A stretch of DNA of 64,000 nucleotides from Rattus norvegicus (GCF_036323735.1 NC_086027.1:90032662-90096661), one strand, 5' to 3'. Counted from the first letter of the stretch, positions 24,051 to 35,782 are shown. The notes: generated from the sequence alone by a model not told the origin. A program made the numbers and translations.

Positions 24051-25043
24051 CCTGCCATGTTAACAATAACAAAAAATGTAAAAATCAAGTACAATGTGAC
24101 ATGGGCTGACATTAAAAAAGATGTCTTTATGCTTGAAAATTTTTTCTAGACGAGATTGTCCAATTCTTTAAGAATTTCTGACAATGATGATAGGACAGTA
24201 ACATCCATTTTAAAATCTCAAACTGAAGATGGTGAAGCGTAAGTTCAGTCCTAGCCTACTAGCCAATCACATGCTCGAAGGATTAATTGAAGTTCAACAA
24301 TTGAAAACAAATTAATAAAATTTATTAATGTATATGTGTGCATAAAAATTAGATTTAATTCCCAGCTTGCAGCCATCTTAATATTTTTCTAAGATAGGTA
24401 ACAAAAAGTTTTAAACACTCTTTGGGATATGTTACAGGTTTCTATTATTAAGTTACCAATTTATCTCAAATAACATGCATGTTATTTTCAAAAATATGTT
24501 CAACTGAAAGAAACGTCTGTACCTAGCACATGTAGAGGGGGAAAGGCTACTCTATACTTTCAATGTCGTGCTGAGCCACTGATTGGCAGCTTTGAGCAGC
24601 AGAACTGACTTGGGGACTGGGACGTGTCTTTGTTAGTACACAAAAGTGGACTCCGAATGGAGAAAAGATGGCCCCAAATTTGACTGATCTTTCTTCTTTG
24701 ATGATAGAGGAAAGCAAGATTCCTTATTATTTCTTTAGGAGAAAATATAGTCATCACTTAAGGCCATGCAGGTAGGCGTTTGTCCTGAAAGCAGAGACCA
24801 CCAATCTGCAACAGAACAGCTGCCTCTTCTTGGAGCTTCTGCTGTATCAATGCTGAGGGACAGAACAAGAGAGGGGGAGGAGGGCAGAAAGAGGAAGAGC
24901 AAGGGAGGGAAGTTACCATCAGGATTACAAGGTGTTTTCAGGTCAATATTAACTCCTGGTTTTGTTTGTTTGTTTGGTTTAGTTTTTCTTCAGTCAAGTA
25001 CTCAGTGGATTTTTTTTTATGTTTCAAAAAAAAAATTACTTCA

Positions 25044-25229
25044 GGGGCTGGAAATGGCTCATCAGTTAAGAGCAGTGGCTGCTCCTCCAGAGGTCCTGAG
25101 TTCAATTCCCAGCAACCACATGGTGGCTCACAACCATCTCTGAGAGGATCTGATTCCTCTTCTGGCCTGCAGATGTATATGCAGCAGGTCACTCATACAG
25201 TAAATGAATAAATAAATTAATTTTAAAAA
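25044..25229 (+). mobile_element. B2 SINE
   Basis: It starts GGGGCTGGAAATGGCTCATC with the A-box region, then GAGTTCAATTCCCAGCAACC (B-box region). It ends in AATGAATAAATAAATTAATT and an A-rich tail. It is a few percent diverged from the B2 consensus, and the internal promoter is recognisable. Confidence 0.93.
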
Positions 25230-25499
25230 CCTGTTAGTCATCTTCCTCTTGTGAGAGGAAATGGATTTCTATTCTGGAGCTCCTTCCTCTTCTTCTTCTC
25301 TTACCATCTCTGTGTTCTCTGTTTCTGTATCTCCTATATTCCTCAGTTCTTCTCGTTATGCTGGATCTTCCCTGAAATTGCCCAAGGAGCATCAACTTCT
25401 CTTGGGTAGCATTATTTGTAGAGTTTTCAAAGGAATGGAAAAGTTCCCCTTGGTTATGAAAACAATAGCTGTCCTCCGGCTCATAATTAACCTCTTGAT

Positions 25500-26355
25500 G
25501 GAATGAATGTTTCTTTCTTTTTTTTTTTTTTTTATTAACTTGAGTATTTCTTATATACATTTCGAGTGTTATTCCCTTTCCCAGTTTCCGGGCAAACATC
25601 CCCCTCCCCCCTCCCCCCTCCCCTTTCTTATCGGTGTTCCCCTCCCCACCCTCCCCCTATTGTCCCCCTCCCCCCAACAGTCTAGTTCACTGGGGGTTCA
25701 GTCTTAGCAGGACCCAGGGCTTCCCCTTCCACTGGTGCTCTTACTAGGATATTCATTGCTACCTATGAGGTCAGAGTCCAGGGTCAGTCCATGTATAGTC
25801 TTTAGGTAGTGGCTTAGTCCCTGGAAGCTCTGGTTGCTTGGCATTGTTGTACATATGGGGTCTCGAGCCCCTTCAAGCTCTTCCAGTTCTTTCTCTGATT
25901 CCTTCAACGGGGGTCCTATTCTCAGTTCAGTGGTTTGCTGCTGGTATTCGCCTCTGTATTTGCTGTATTCTGGCTGTGTCTCTCAGGAGCGATCTACATC
26001 CGGCTCCTGTCGGTCTGCACTTCTTTGCTTCATCCATCTTGTCTAATTGGATGGCTGTATATGCATGGGCCACATGTGGGGCAGACTCTGAATGGGTGTT
26101 CCTTCAGTCTCTGTTTTAATCTTTGCCTCTCTCTTCCCTGCCAAGGGTATTCTTGTTCCCCTTTTAAAGAAGGAGTGAACCATTCACATTTTGATCATCT
26201 GTCTTGAGTTTCATTTGTTCTAGGCATTTAGGGTAATTCAAGCATTTGGGCTAATAGCCACTTATCAGTGAGTGCATACCATGTATGTCTTTCTGTGTTT
26301 GGGTTAGCTCACTCAGGATGATATTTTCCAGTTCCAGCCGGAATGAATGTTTCTT
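25500..26355 (-). mobile_element. Young 5'-truncated L1 with perfect 16-bp target-site duplication
   Basis: Identical copies of GGAATGAATGTTTCTT at 25500-25515 and 26340-26355 bracket the insert. A poly-T run (25518-25533) at the left is the inverted poly(A) tail. The 3' UTR follows with its C-rich tract (G-rich on the sense strand), then about 650 bp that I take to be distal ORF2 and 3' UTR. Several open frames remain in pieces (81-121 codons), but I see no full-length ORF1 or ORF2 because the copy is truncated to about 0.8 kb. The intact duplication and low divergence from L1 consensus patterns suggest a recent, rat-lineage insertion. It lies antisense to the host gene inside its last intron. 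Confidence 0.93.
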
Positions 26356-26721
26356 GAAGCAGGACAGCTCTGCCTTACATTTTCAGAGTGAATTCATTGT
26401 TTTTAGAGCTCCTCCCCACAACCCTAAATCTTAGATTAGATTAGAATGAAAGCTTAAGTATCCATTGTTTAACTCTGAGACAGCATTTCATTTTCAAAGA
26501 TCAGAGATCTGTACAGTTTTAGTGCCAAAAGCCGAGACAATCTCTAAGCTGCTCAATTACAGCTAAAATCTTTTCTAGGTATTTCAGTTGGTAATATATG
26601 TAGTTCTTTTCTCCCATAAGCCTCAGTATTCATATTAGGATTTGTGTCATCTGTCCTCTCTTATAAACACTTCAATAAACCGCAAGTGCATTTGAGCTCT
26701 AGGTCACTAACTGGAGCCAAA

Positions 26722-26723
<2 letters not shown>
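26356..26723. other. Intronic sequence without a recognised element
   Basis: I see nothing assignable between the L1 and the next microsatellite. Confidence 0.35.

Positions 26724-26761
<38 letters not shown>
26724..26761. repeat. (TG)19 microsatellite
   Basis: A pure TG run, followed by TATACCTGTATATATG. Confidence 0.96.
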
Positions 26762-26764
<3 letters not shown>

Positions 26765-27859
26765 CCTGTATATATGTATACATAATGATTTATGGGAATA
26801 ATTTGAGTCAATCTGCAGGTAGAGTCATGACCCACATGATGTAACCTAATAGCAAACATTTGACTCTATTGTGACCTGACTTCAGAATTGGCCCATAGAA
26901 TGGCTCACTAGTAGTTTAAAATGCTATGTGCAATACATATATAAACCGGTTGAATAGCCCTGGCATGATCTGGGCTTCCTTCCAGGGGCAAATGGCTTCC
27001 CCATTCATAATGAAATTGGCATTTGTTTGGACAGTAGTGATGCTTATTCTGCGTATTAGAGAGATCTGTGACTATACAAGATGCTGATTACATCAGGTTT
27101 GGACTGAAAATCTCAGTAGTGAAAATTAAACCTTAGTTATGTTGGGAGGAATAAAAGGGCCTTATTGAATGTAGACAGTCTCTTTCTTTCAGATAATATC
27201 CCTACAGACTTGAAAGGAACCTTGAGGTAAACAAATAGAATGCAAGATCTTATCATAAGATTAAAATGGTCTTTTTTTTTTTTCACCAGATCTGCTATCC
27301 CAGTAATGGGATATATAGACACACTGATTCCTCATAGAGACATTGCTGACCAAGACTCTGATGGAGGCTTTGCTTGAATAAATAGATTCAAACAGCCTCA
27401 ATCCAAATCACACGTACACAAAGCTACAGCTTTCTGCAATGGGTCCCAGAGAGAGTCACAGTCCCTGAGTGAGAATTATTGACTAAATGTAGAGTGAAGC
27501 TAGGCCTGGAATCCAGGTCCTATTCTGTGCTATTTGAATAGATTTGCAAGATGTGCTGAGCTCATCTCCGTGGGTTTGAGTATCTTTGGTGATTAATAAA
27601 CAATGCACAATAACTAGACATCTACTTATTTTTCCTGCCAACCCATAATGCTCAAAAGTACAGGAAAAATGTACCTGTTGAATACATACTAAGGAAATTT
27701 GGTGACAGAAAAGGAACCAGAAACAAAGTATGGGTCACAGTCTCAGCAAACAGTGAGCCCTGGTTTGAAGGAAAGAGAATGTAGAAGAAAAAATTGAGGA
27801 GAAGAGTGGAGGTAGATCACTGTGCATCCATAAGCAGAAACCGATTTGTCTGTGTTGTG
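26762..27859. other. Intronic sequence without a recognised element
   Basis: The only notable item is a T-run at about 27271-27284. No repeat family was assigned. Confidence 0.35.
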
Positions 27860-29390
27860 GGGAAGTGAGGATAATGGGCAATAGATTAGAAATTCCTAAA
27901 GGATATCAGATTGCACAGGAGTTCGGAAGCAATTTCTAGTTTTGTGACATTGCATATGGAATCATTGGAAACATTTAAACAGCAGGTAAACCAACAGTAA
28001 TCTAGGAACTTCAGTCTGACATGGGTTCCAAGGTAGGTTGGACCACAGATTTTATAGGACCCACTAAGGAGATCTCAGAGATATGAATAAGGCAAACAGG
28101 ACATATTGCAAAGTAAAACCAAAATTCTAACAGGGCTATGCATCTACAGAAAGGGAAAAAGCAATGGACTGAAAATGTTCAAGATTTTTTCAGGAAATAG
28201 AAGTAGGAATCCTGCTACACATTGGGAAGGCAGGGCTGGAGGGGACCTGGAGATCGGTGTAAGGCATTAGAGTGCTGGTCTTTTCATTCCAAGGCATGAG
28301 GATGACCTAGTGTGCAGAAGGCACTGAGACTCAGGACCAAACAAGATCACATGAGAGAACAGAGCTTTAGATGCTATTTGGGACTCAAGAAGGAGAAGAT
28401 GTTAGAAGGCAGGAAATGTTGCTCTGTGAGGAAAATACAGGAACAGAGAGCAATCAGGACAGGATGGAAAGAGAAGTCATAGATGAAAAAAGAAAGAGAA
28501 ATGTAGTCAGTTTCACAAAACATGGAAGGGAACTAGAAGTAAGGGTCACTGGACATATGTATGGAAATGTATGTATGTGGTACATGTATGGACATTTGTG
28601 TTCTTAGAGGTAATGAAAGCCAATGTCCACCAGGAATGCACATTATACAGGTGTGGTGGATATTCCCAATTTTCAACTTAATTTGATCTGAATTTACCTT
28701 GGAGAGCAACTTCTGAGCATAACTGTAGGTAATTTGTCTTCATTGGGTTAAATGAGGTGGGAAGATCCATTTGCCTTGGGTAGTACCAGTGCCGAGGATA
28801 GGATACAGGGCTCTATAGAAGGGAGAAAGTGAGTACAGTATCCTTCACGCTCTGTTTCTTCACTGTGGACACATGTGATCAGCTGCCTCCAGCCTTCTAG
28901 ACAGTGGCTTCTCCTACTACTACTCAACTGTTAGCCAAAATGTGTCCCCTCCTAAGTTTCTTTCACCAGAGTACTTTATCCCAGCAAAGGAAACCAATGT
29001 ACCAATATTGTTCTCAGAAGTTTACATACAATTGTCGTCCCATATTTTTATTCATTGTTAGCGCCAGTCTTCAGAATTCTATTCTGGAAAACAGTGAATT
29101 TTACTTATTTCCATTTATGTCGATGTATAAACAATATGGTGAATGGAAGACATACAGCCAGAAATATTTTGAATTTCTGAGTGGCTTCCATAGATCCGGA
29201 GTCTTGCCCACATCAGACCGTGCCACCTACTGTGTAGCATCTTTTGGTCCTGTCCTTCCCAGAGTCCCACAGGAAAGTGCAAACGCAAAGAATGTGTTGT
29301 GCTTCTCCTCTCTAATGAATTTCCGAACTCCCACTAAATTACTATAGACAAAGCGATTATCTTTGTGGAATAAAGTCTTGGAGTCTGGGT
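27860..29390 (-). repeat. Right arm of the long inverted repeat
   Basis: This is the reverse complement of 6440-7900. The exact core is 28708-29015. Identity stays above about 93% inward to about 28060 and drops to about 80-85% outward from 29020 to 29390. Relative to the left arm it has about 20 extra bases near 28000 (TAGGTTGGACCACAGATTT region). The 147-codon frame at 28904-29347 lies wholly in the arm and shows no recognised domain. The arm ends about 1 kb before the terminal coding exon. Confidence 0.9.
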
Positions 29391-29656
29391 ATCTGTCCGT
29401 TTATGCCACAGCCTATGCACCATGTTTGTGCCGTGCATACAGTGTGCATCTGGAAAACTCATGAGTGGCTGCTTCTGTGAGTCAAAAGTCCAACTGCTGT
29501 GTAGAGTCTGGGCCCCTTAAGAGAGTAAGGCTTCTTTTTGAGTAAGAGGAAGATTGTGGTCACTGTGCTCACTCAAGTTAATTTTACATAATAGGTATAT
29601 AAGTAGTACTCAAAAGATTGCAAATATTTTAGAATATAATTATAAAATTCAAAATA

Positions 29657-29781
29657 TATGAGGGTCTGTGAGATGGCACAATGAGAAAGACAATTGCTGG
29701 CAAACCTGGCAACTGATACTTAATTCCTATAAGTTGTTCTAAACCTTCCACTCAAATACATGCCACGACATATGCATGGTC

Positions 29782-29837
<56 letters not shown>
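29657..29837 (+). mobile_element. B3/B4-like SINE fragment with (AC)27 tail
   Basis: The SINE part (GGGTCTGTGAGATGGCACAA, then TGGCAACTGATACTTAATTC) ends in a pure AC run at 29783-29837. This is the usual way rodent SINE tails seed microsatellites. Confidence 0.65.
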
Positions 29838-29839
<2 letters not shown>

Positions 29840-29917
29840 TCATCTCATAGAAAGCAAATGGAGAGTAATTGAAAATCTTGTATTGAAAGCATGATAAATA
29901 CAGTCATAGAAAGATAG

Positions 29918-30030
29918 ACGGAGGGAGAGGGGGATGGAAAAACATTGAGAGTAGAGGAAGAATGAAAAGAAAGGAAGTAAGAAGAGAGGGAGGGAGAGAG
30001 GGAAATAGAGAGGGAAAGGAAAAATTTGGA
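29918..30030. repeat. GA-rich tract
   Basis: Imperfect GGGAGAGGGGGATGG, GGGAGGGAGAGAGGG and GAGAGGGAAAGG units. Confidence 0.75.
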
Positions 30031-30396
30031 GACGGTAGATAGGACATTTTGAGGTCACGGAGTCCTAGTAACTACAGCTGAAAAACGAATGATCAGTCAC
30101 AGAGTCACTTGCTTTTCTCCTGAATGTGATGTTTTTCTTCCACAGAAACTAATACTAACGTGGTAATTTGTGCGTGGAAACAAGGCCTGCGCTTAAAGGG
30201 ATTCTCACTCGACTTCTCAGGAGCTCATCTGTGAATAAACTGCCTTTGAGAACTAGTAGTAATGAAAACGTTCATCCCCAGGATAATTATTAGCCAACAC
30301 CAGGAACATTTTGTACATTCACTTGTTGCCTAACAGCAGGGGAGGCAGGACTCCAGTCCACCACGGCTAATAGTTTTGTCTTCCTCTTGTTCACAG

Positions 30397-30530
30397 AACC
30401 TAAAGTAAGCTGCAAGCTAGGCCGGTCTGCATCTACATCGGGAGTCCCTCCTCCTTCAGTCACTCCTCTCAGGCAAGCCAGTGATCTACAACAGAGCCAG
30501 GTACCATCATCGTTAGCCAATCGTGATTGA
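30397..30530 (+). CDS. Terminal coding exon of a Ser/Pro-rich protein
   Basis: The acceptor is a strong pyrimidine tract, GTCTTCCTCTTGTTCACAG, ending at 30396. The upstream exon's last G plus AA gives Glu, and the frame then reads [26 protein letters not shown] and [17 protein letters not shown] before TGA at 30528-30530 (44 residues including the split codon). It is basic and Ser/Pro-rich with several RxxS/T-like sites, and shows no domain. Frame agreement with the exon at 3065, the exact phase match and the strong acceptor support it. The peptide matches my memory of a conserved vertebrate C-terminus, but I could not name the gene. A CCAG|GTACCA sequence at 30500 could act as a cryptic donor, but the open frame to the stop argues this exon is last. 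Confidence 0.83.
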
Positions 30531-31235
30531 CTTCCTGTGGTGCAGCATATCAAAAGCTTCCCACCTGTCTGTCCTGTGTTGCTGTAGACAACGTTTCCAT
30601 TTGCTTTGGTTTCTCTCTGTGTGTATGGGTAGGGGAGGAGTTCAGCATCTGTGTTTTCATCTCCAAGAGAATGTCTCTCTTCTTTGTGATTGGTGATACT
30701 TTCTTTGCTGTTTGTTACAAGTCGTTTCTGTCTCTGGTTTCCATCATTCTGAAAGATTAATGTAGTAAATGTGCACTATATGTATGGGAATACTCGCGAT
30801 TTTAAAGAATTCGTTCTCTTTTCCATGTTCTGTGTATTTTTATACTGTCTTTTGCAAATTTATCAACATTTGATAAATTTATCTACTCTTTTGTGTAAAT
30901 TTCTTTTTAAATGTTTTGTCCATGATATTTGCACAGATGTTGTCCAATGAACCTGTACATACATTTTAACCCTTATCCCGCTATACTGTAATATTTGTGG
31001 TAACTTACTTAACATTTTTATCTAGCTCCAAGCATGATTGTAAGACAATGTCTATATTGATGTTCTGATAAATATTCATATATGTCTATGGACTCCTGGG
31101 ATTGACTGTGGCAGCTAGTCTTTACTCATTCTTAGGCCATAGGGACAAATTAGTCAACCAGATAATTTAGATATTTACCAACAGCCGTAGATTAATAAGG
31201 CAAGCTTATAAATAAATGACATTTCTCTCGTAGAC
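30531..31235 (+). other. Probable 3' UTR
   Basis: It follows the stop codon directly and is AU- and U-rich. A TGTACATA at 30954-30961 fits the Pumilio UGUANAUA consensus. The 3' end is set by inference from AATAAA at 31211, with GTAAGTGTCTGTGC (GU-rich) about 55 bases further on. Another AATAAA lies at about 31329. No splice signals were needed to close the transcript. Confidence 0.6.
31211..31216 (+). terminator. AATAAA, candidate poly(A) signal
   Basis: Located about 680 bases past the stop codon of the + strand gene. A GU-rich stretch follows at about 31269-31283. A second hexamer lies at about 31329, so cleavage could be at either. Confidence 0.45.
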
Positions 31236-33579
31236 CACCAATATCAGAAATGTTCTCAGAAAAGAGACTGTAAGTGTCTGTGCATGGCAAATTGGGTCTT
31301 CACTATCACTTGGAGAAAAGAGATAAGAAATAAAAGCATAAGCTAAACTACAACTTATTTCTTCATAGTATACTATGTTGTTTCCATGTTCATTTGGGTG
31401 CATGGCTGTGAATGGGAGTTCAGGACAAGGTAAACCTCTACATGTAAACATCATTTTGTAACTCAACCAACAGGAACCAAATAACTTCACTTAACTGGGG
31501 AGGTTTGTTATTGTCGCCAGGAGGTATTATGGGTATTAAGCAGGACAACAGGATTTTAGAATAGATGTTCCCCTTCCCAGCTCTTGTGTTTCCATTTATG
31601 ATGCTCTACTGAAAAAAAAAAGGATGTTATAAAATCAAAGACAAGATCTTCTAAGGAACTGCCCAGCGCTGATCATCAATTTGCACATTCATCAAATACG
31701 GTAAATGTCAGGATCTTTTAAAAACATAGCTAAGCAGAATAATTGCATTTTGTAAGGAGAAACATTGTGTTTAGTATTTTTGCCCTACTGAACAATACAC
31801 AGCATTTGCTTTATGCATATATGAATATCAGCAAACACTTGTCACTCTCAGATGCATCTCAAATGCCATTTAGGATTTCTCGTATCTTAATTTAAACTCT
31901 GAAATGCCTTTGTAAGTAAATGTAGCCATCCAGACTACTTCAAGGATCACAGCATAAGTTGTCAGGCTATACTGTCCTTCGAGTCACAGCAACAAGAGGA
32001 CCCTTTCTCTACGATCTCTCAAATATTGAAAAACTGTTAAAGAGTGTGGTATCAAAATTCATCTCTTCTAACACAGAATTAGGAGACTCTTTGTAGCCGA
32101 CCAGTCTGATTCCTCAGCTGTTTGGATTGTGTGCTTAAGGTTATATATAAAATGGAAGCAGAGAAAAGACTAAACCAGAGCAGGTCAACCATGCTGACCT
32201 CTTACTGAACACCAAGCTTCCCCACAGAGGAAATCCCTCTAAGTCATGCCAGAGATTTATTTGGCCAATAGCATCTGCTGTTCATGTTAGCATGCCTTGA
32301 GGTCAGCCCAGCACATATTTTTAATACATAAAAGCCCAAAAAGAGGGACAACAAAAGAGCCACGAAGATCATTACACAAAACCAGTTCCCATTGCAGAAT
32401 TATTTCTCCTGTATTAATTTTCAACTGAAAAAGAGATTGCATTTAGCAAGGAGCATCTTCCAGAAATAATGTTTATTTCAATGAAATTTGTTGCAGATGG
32501 GATCTAGCATTGTGAAATACGGAATAAATTAATGTCAGTTATAAGACTACTGGCAAATAACTTATCACATTATGATGAAATTACACTATGACGATGTCGT
32601 GTTAGTAAAATGCAAGTCTGAAAATCACCATTATTTTGTATGTGCTCTCAAGAGTTCTGTCTGATTGGTTGAAAAAAATGCAAGGCGTGAGTTTTCTGTT
32701 GAGCTCTCTATTCTGTTTAATTAAAATCAGAGTCAAGTAAGTGAAAGATTACTTTTAAATAGCAGATGCTATCTTCAAATGTTGGGAATCTTAAAATGTT
32801 GGGATTATTTGATTTCTAAATTCACGAAAGGATTTTGATTACATTTTAAAACCAACGGTGTCACATGATATTTTGGCATTTAATTTAGATTTGCATGGTC
32901 ACTAAATTTGAGTGTTTTAAGTAACAGATATTTAGAGACCATTTTTAAGTCTAACAGTCTCATAACCAGCATCTCTGGAAATTCATGACTGGGCAGAATG
33001 TAACAAACTCGTGCCTGTCCCCAACAAGCTCCCATCTATCGCTACCAGGAATGAGACAGACTAATGACATTTAGAATTCTCTCTAAGAAGACTTAAACCC
33101 ATGGGGTAGTAATTAAGTCAAAGGACTCTGAGAGTTTCTACTACCTGACCCTATAATCACCTGTACCTGGATGTGTCCTTTACACCCTTATCATCGGAAG
33201 TCAAAACTAGGCCAATGGAAAAGCTATAAATGAGCCGAAGTAAACTCTTTAGTGTGTCAAAGGCACAGATGATATGGGAGGAAGTGAGGGGAAGTTCTCA
33301 CAGTGACAACCCCATGCTATTTATTGTCATCTCTGCTTGCCCGCAGGACACGTGTGCCAAGCATTTCTGTATTGTGCCATATCGGATAGGTGCTCTTACT
33401 ATCCCATGAGTGAGGCGGCTGACACAAACTGTTCACGGTGTCTTGCTTATGGGATGCTAGAACCTATGAATTGCAATGCTTAAATGCCTCACCCTTTTTA
33501 TTTTCCTGAGCCTGTTTTCTTATCTGTAGAACATGGGAAGTATTATTTGTTTTGTAGTATTTTTTGAGAATCAATGTGA
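31236..33579. other. Repeat-poor downstream region
   Basis: I could not assign any SINE, LINE or LTR in 2.3 kb, which is unusual for this window. It includes the candidate conserved segment 32380-32780. Confidence 0.4.
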
Positions 33580-33785
33580 TTATAAATATATATGATTTAT
33601 AGTAATATATTATATTGTATATTATATAATATATCATATATTTATATATTTAAGTTATATATTTGTATAATTTTTAATTTAAAATATTGATTATATAATT
33701 ATAATGTTAATTAAATATAATTATAATAATATAATTATATAATTAATAGTATATTAAATGTAAATACATTTATATATATGAAAAG
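33580..33785. repeat. AT-rich low-complexity island
   Basis: About 200 bp of almost only A and T with ATATAT, TATAATTATA and TTAATTAA-like palindromic pieces. Confidence 0.9.
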
Positions 33786-34851
33786 GATTAGGGAGAATAT
33801 TAATTCTCTTCTTGCCATATATCATTTTGCTCTCTCAAATACTCAATTTTTTGGTTTGCTGGAAAATTCTAAGAGGAGACTTCTGGCCAGTGGTGTAACA
33901 AAGCCGTTGGATGCAGATGGGTGGCTTGGTTAGACCCATATTATCAGCCTCATGTGAGAAATTAGACACTCAGAATTTGCTGGAGTAGTGACTTTTTCTT
34001 GCACTGTACCTACCATGTGTGGTTTGGAGACAAGATATGTGGAAATTGACTATAGGTGTCATTTCACTCCCCTGTCATCTATTACTACTTATTGTCCTAT
34101 CTGGATTAAATGAGAAATGGATGCAATGGAGTTTTCTACAGCTATCTAGGATTCTATCATCTCTCGTGGTTAGGAGAAAGAAGATGCAGAAACACGGGAC
34201 AGATTTTTGCTATGGTCAGACTCTGCTTTAAGATGTACTACTCCTCTGTTTCAAATGCCTTGTTCTCTTTAAACACCAGCACTGCACACTGTGGCATACA
34301 CCTTCAACAACTGAAATGAATGGGGCTTCAACAGGTTTCCACACTGCTTGGAGAACCTTTAACAAATCAAGTGGATACACAGCTCCCTCTAGCAACCAAA
34401 ATGTATACTACAGCCTTCTCTTCAGGTTACTTTAAATAGGGGGTCTTACTTTTAAATAACACCATTTTGAGTAAGGAAAATAAGGAATTGATCCAATTTC
34501 CCCCTGAGTGCTACACGTCTTTATGGATAGATGAAGTTCACTTCATTGGGGTGCATGACCTCTTCCATTTATTTTAATTATCTCTGCTCAACCTGAGTCT
34601 TGCGAATACAACCTTATCCTTCTTTAACAGATGGAAATTAAAGTGCAGGGGTGAAAAGCTTAATTCAATAAATGGAAGAATACCTTCTTGAATTTTTTCT
34701 GCTGTCAATGTCTTTGAGATGAGTAGCCTAAGAATGTTAAAAGAAAAAGAGTTCTTCCTAGCTAAGGGGTAAGTTTTCCTCCTACTTAGGGGACCAGTGG
34801 AATGTGAAGCAATGTTTGCCTATAATACCAGCTCGCACCGCACTTTATTCC
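33786..34851. other. Intergenic sequence without a recognised element
   Basis: I see no repeat family or exon. Frames at 34019-34319 are short and featureless. Confidence 0.35.
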
Positions 34852-35027
34852 ATTTCCTCCCAATCTTCTTATGCTGTGACACTTGATGCAGTTCCTCATG
34901 GTCCCCGACCATAAAATTATTTGGCTGATACTTTATAACTGTAATTTTGCTACTGTTAGAAGTTGTAATGTAAATATCTGGTTTGTGACACCCAAAGAGG
35001 TTGAGACCCACAGATTGAGAAGTTCTG
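34852..35027. mobile_element. URR1-type hAT element
   Basis: CAATCTTCTTATGCTGTGAC, GCAGTTCCTCATGGTCCC, CATAAAATTATTTGGCTGAT, TTTTGCTACTGTTAGAAG and AGACCCACAGATTGAGAAG follow the URR1 consensus order. It is in the opposite orientation to the copies at 10773 and 42208, as far as internal order shows. Confidence 0.82.
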
Positions 35028-35782
35028 CTTTATTTGAATAATAAATATGGTCCAGTGGTGCATGCCTTTCTAAAGAAACTCTGAAGATCACTAGCTGCTC
35101 CCCTCTATTCTGTGCTACAAATAAATATTGCCCCTGAGGTTGAGCCACCTCGCTAAACAAAGCAGATATTTTAAGCAATGTTTGTGTTCATCCTGCAACT
35201 GCCACATTTATCTGGATTCTATATTTATATCATATAATATCAGTGCTTTGTACTCTTGATATCCTGTCTATTAGGAAGTCAGAGTATTTCTATTAGTGAG
35301 AAAGCTGAAGCCGGAGTGCCTCTGTCCATTCAAATCTGACACTAGTCACAGGATGCTAAGGTGTATACACAGAATGTCCTATTAAAACCCTGCTGTACAC
35401 ATAACTGCCTTCTTCATGCTTTCCTCAATTGCTCTCCACTTTCTCTTTCACTCATTGGCTTATTAAACATGCAGATTGTCTTGGGTCTTACGTATGTGTT
35501 CATCCTTCTTAATGGAATTCACATAAGGGGGCATGAATTTCTTAGGGACTTCAACCAAGCAGCTCCCTGCCTACGACTTGTATTCCCCAAGGGTGAAATG
35601 AGCTTAGCAATGTGACTCTATCTTTGTCGGATGACTCAATTTCCACTCCGGTGTTTTCCATTGAAAGAACTCAGGAGAGACACAAAGAGCAGAATTTTGT
35701 TGCAGAAGAAAGGTCTGGAAGTATATGATGGACAAAGGCCCCATGGCCTCCATGTACATTTCAGACTGGTGTATGAGTTGCT

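Larger units (their letters stand above)
3275..30396 (+). other. 27-kb last intron of the + strand gene
   Basis: The intron lies between the phase-1 donor GTAAGC at 3275 and the phase-1 acceptor TTCCTCTTGTTCACAG ending at 30396. It contains both arms of a 1.5-kb inverted repeat, a B2, a 0.8-kb L1, ORR1-type LTRs, URR1, a 0.6-kb retrocopy and about ten microsatellites. Exclusion of further constitutive exons is supported by the direct in-frame join of the two coding exons. Confidence 0.7.

Noticed and set aside
25261..26207. Several 66-121 codon frames in a row
   Set aside because: They are fragments of a truncated L1. No intact ORF2 remains.
28904..29347. 147-codon + strand frame
   Set aside because: It lies wholly in the right arm of the inverted repeat. 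The left arm copy carries stops in the matching frame, and no family is recognisable.
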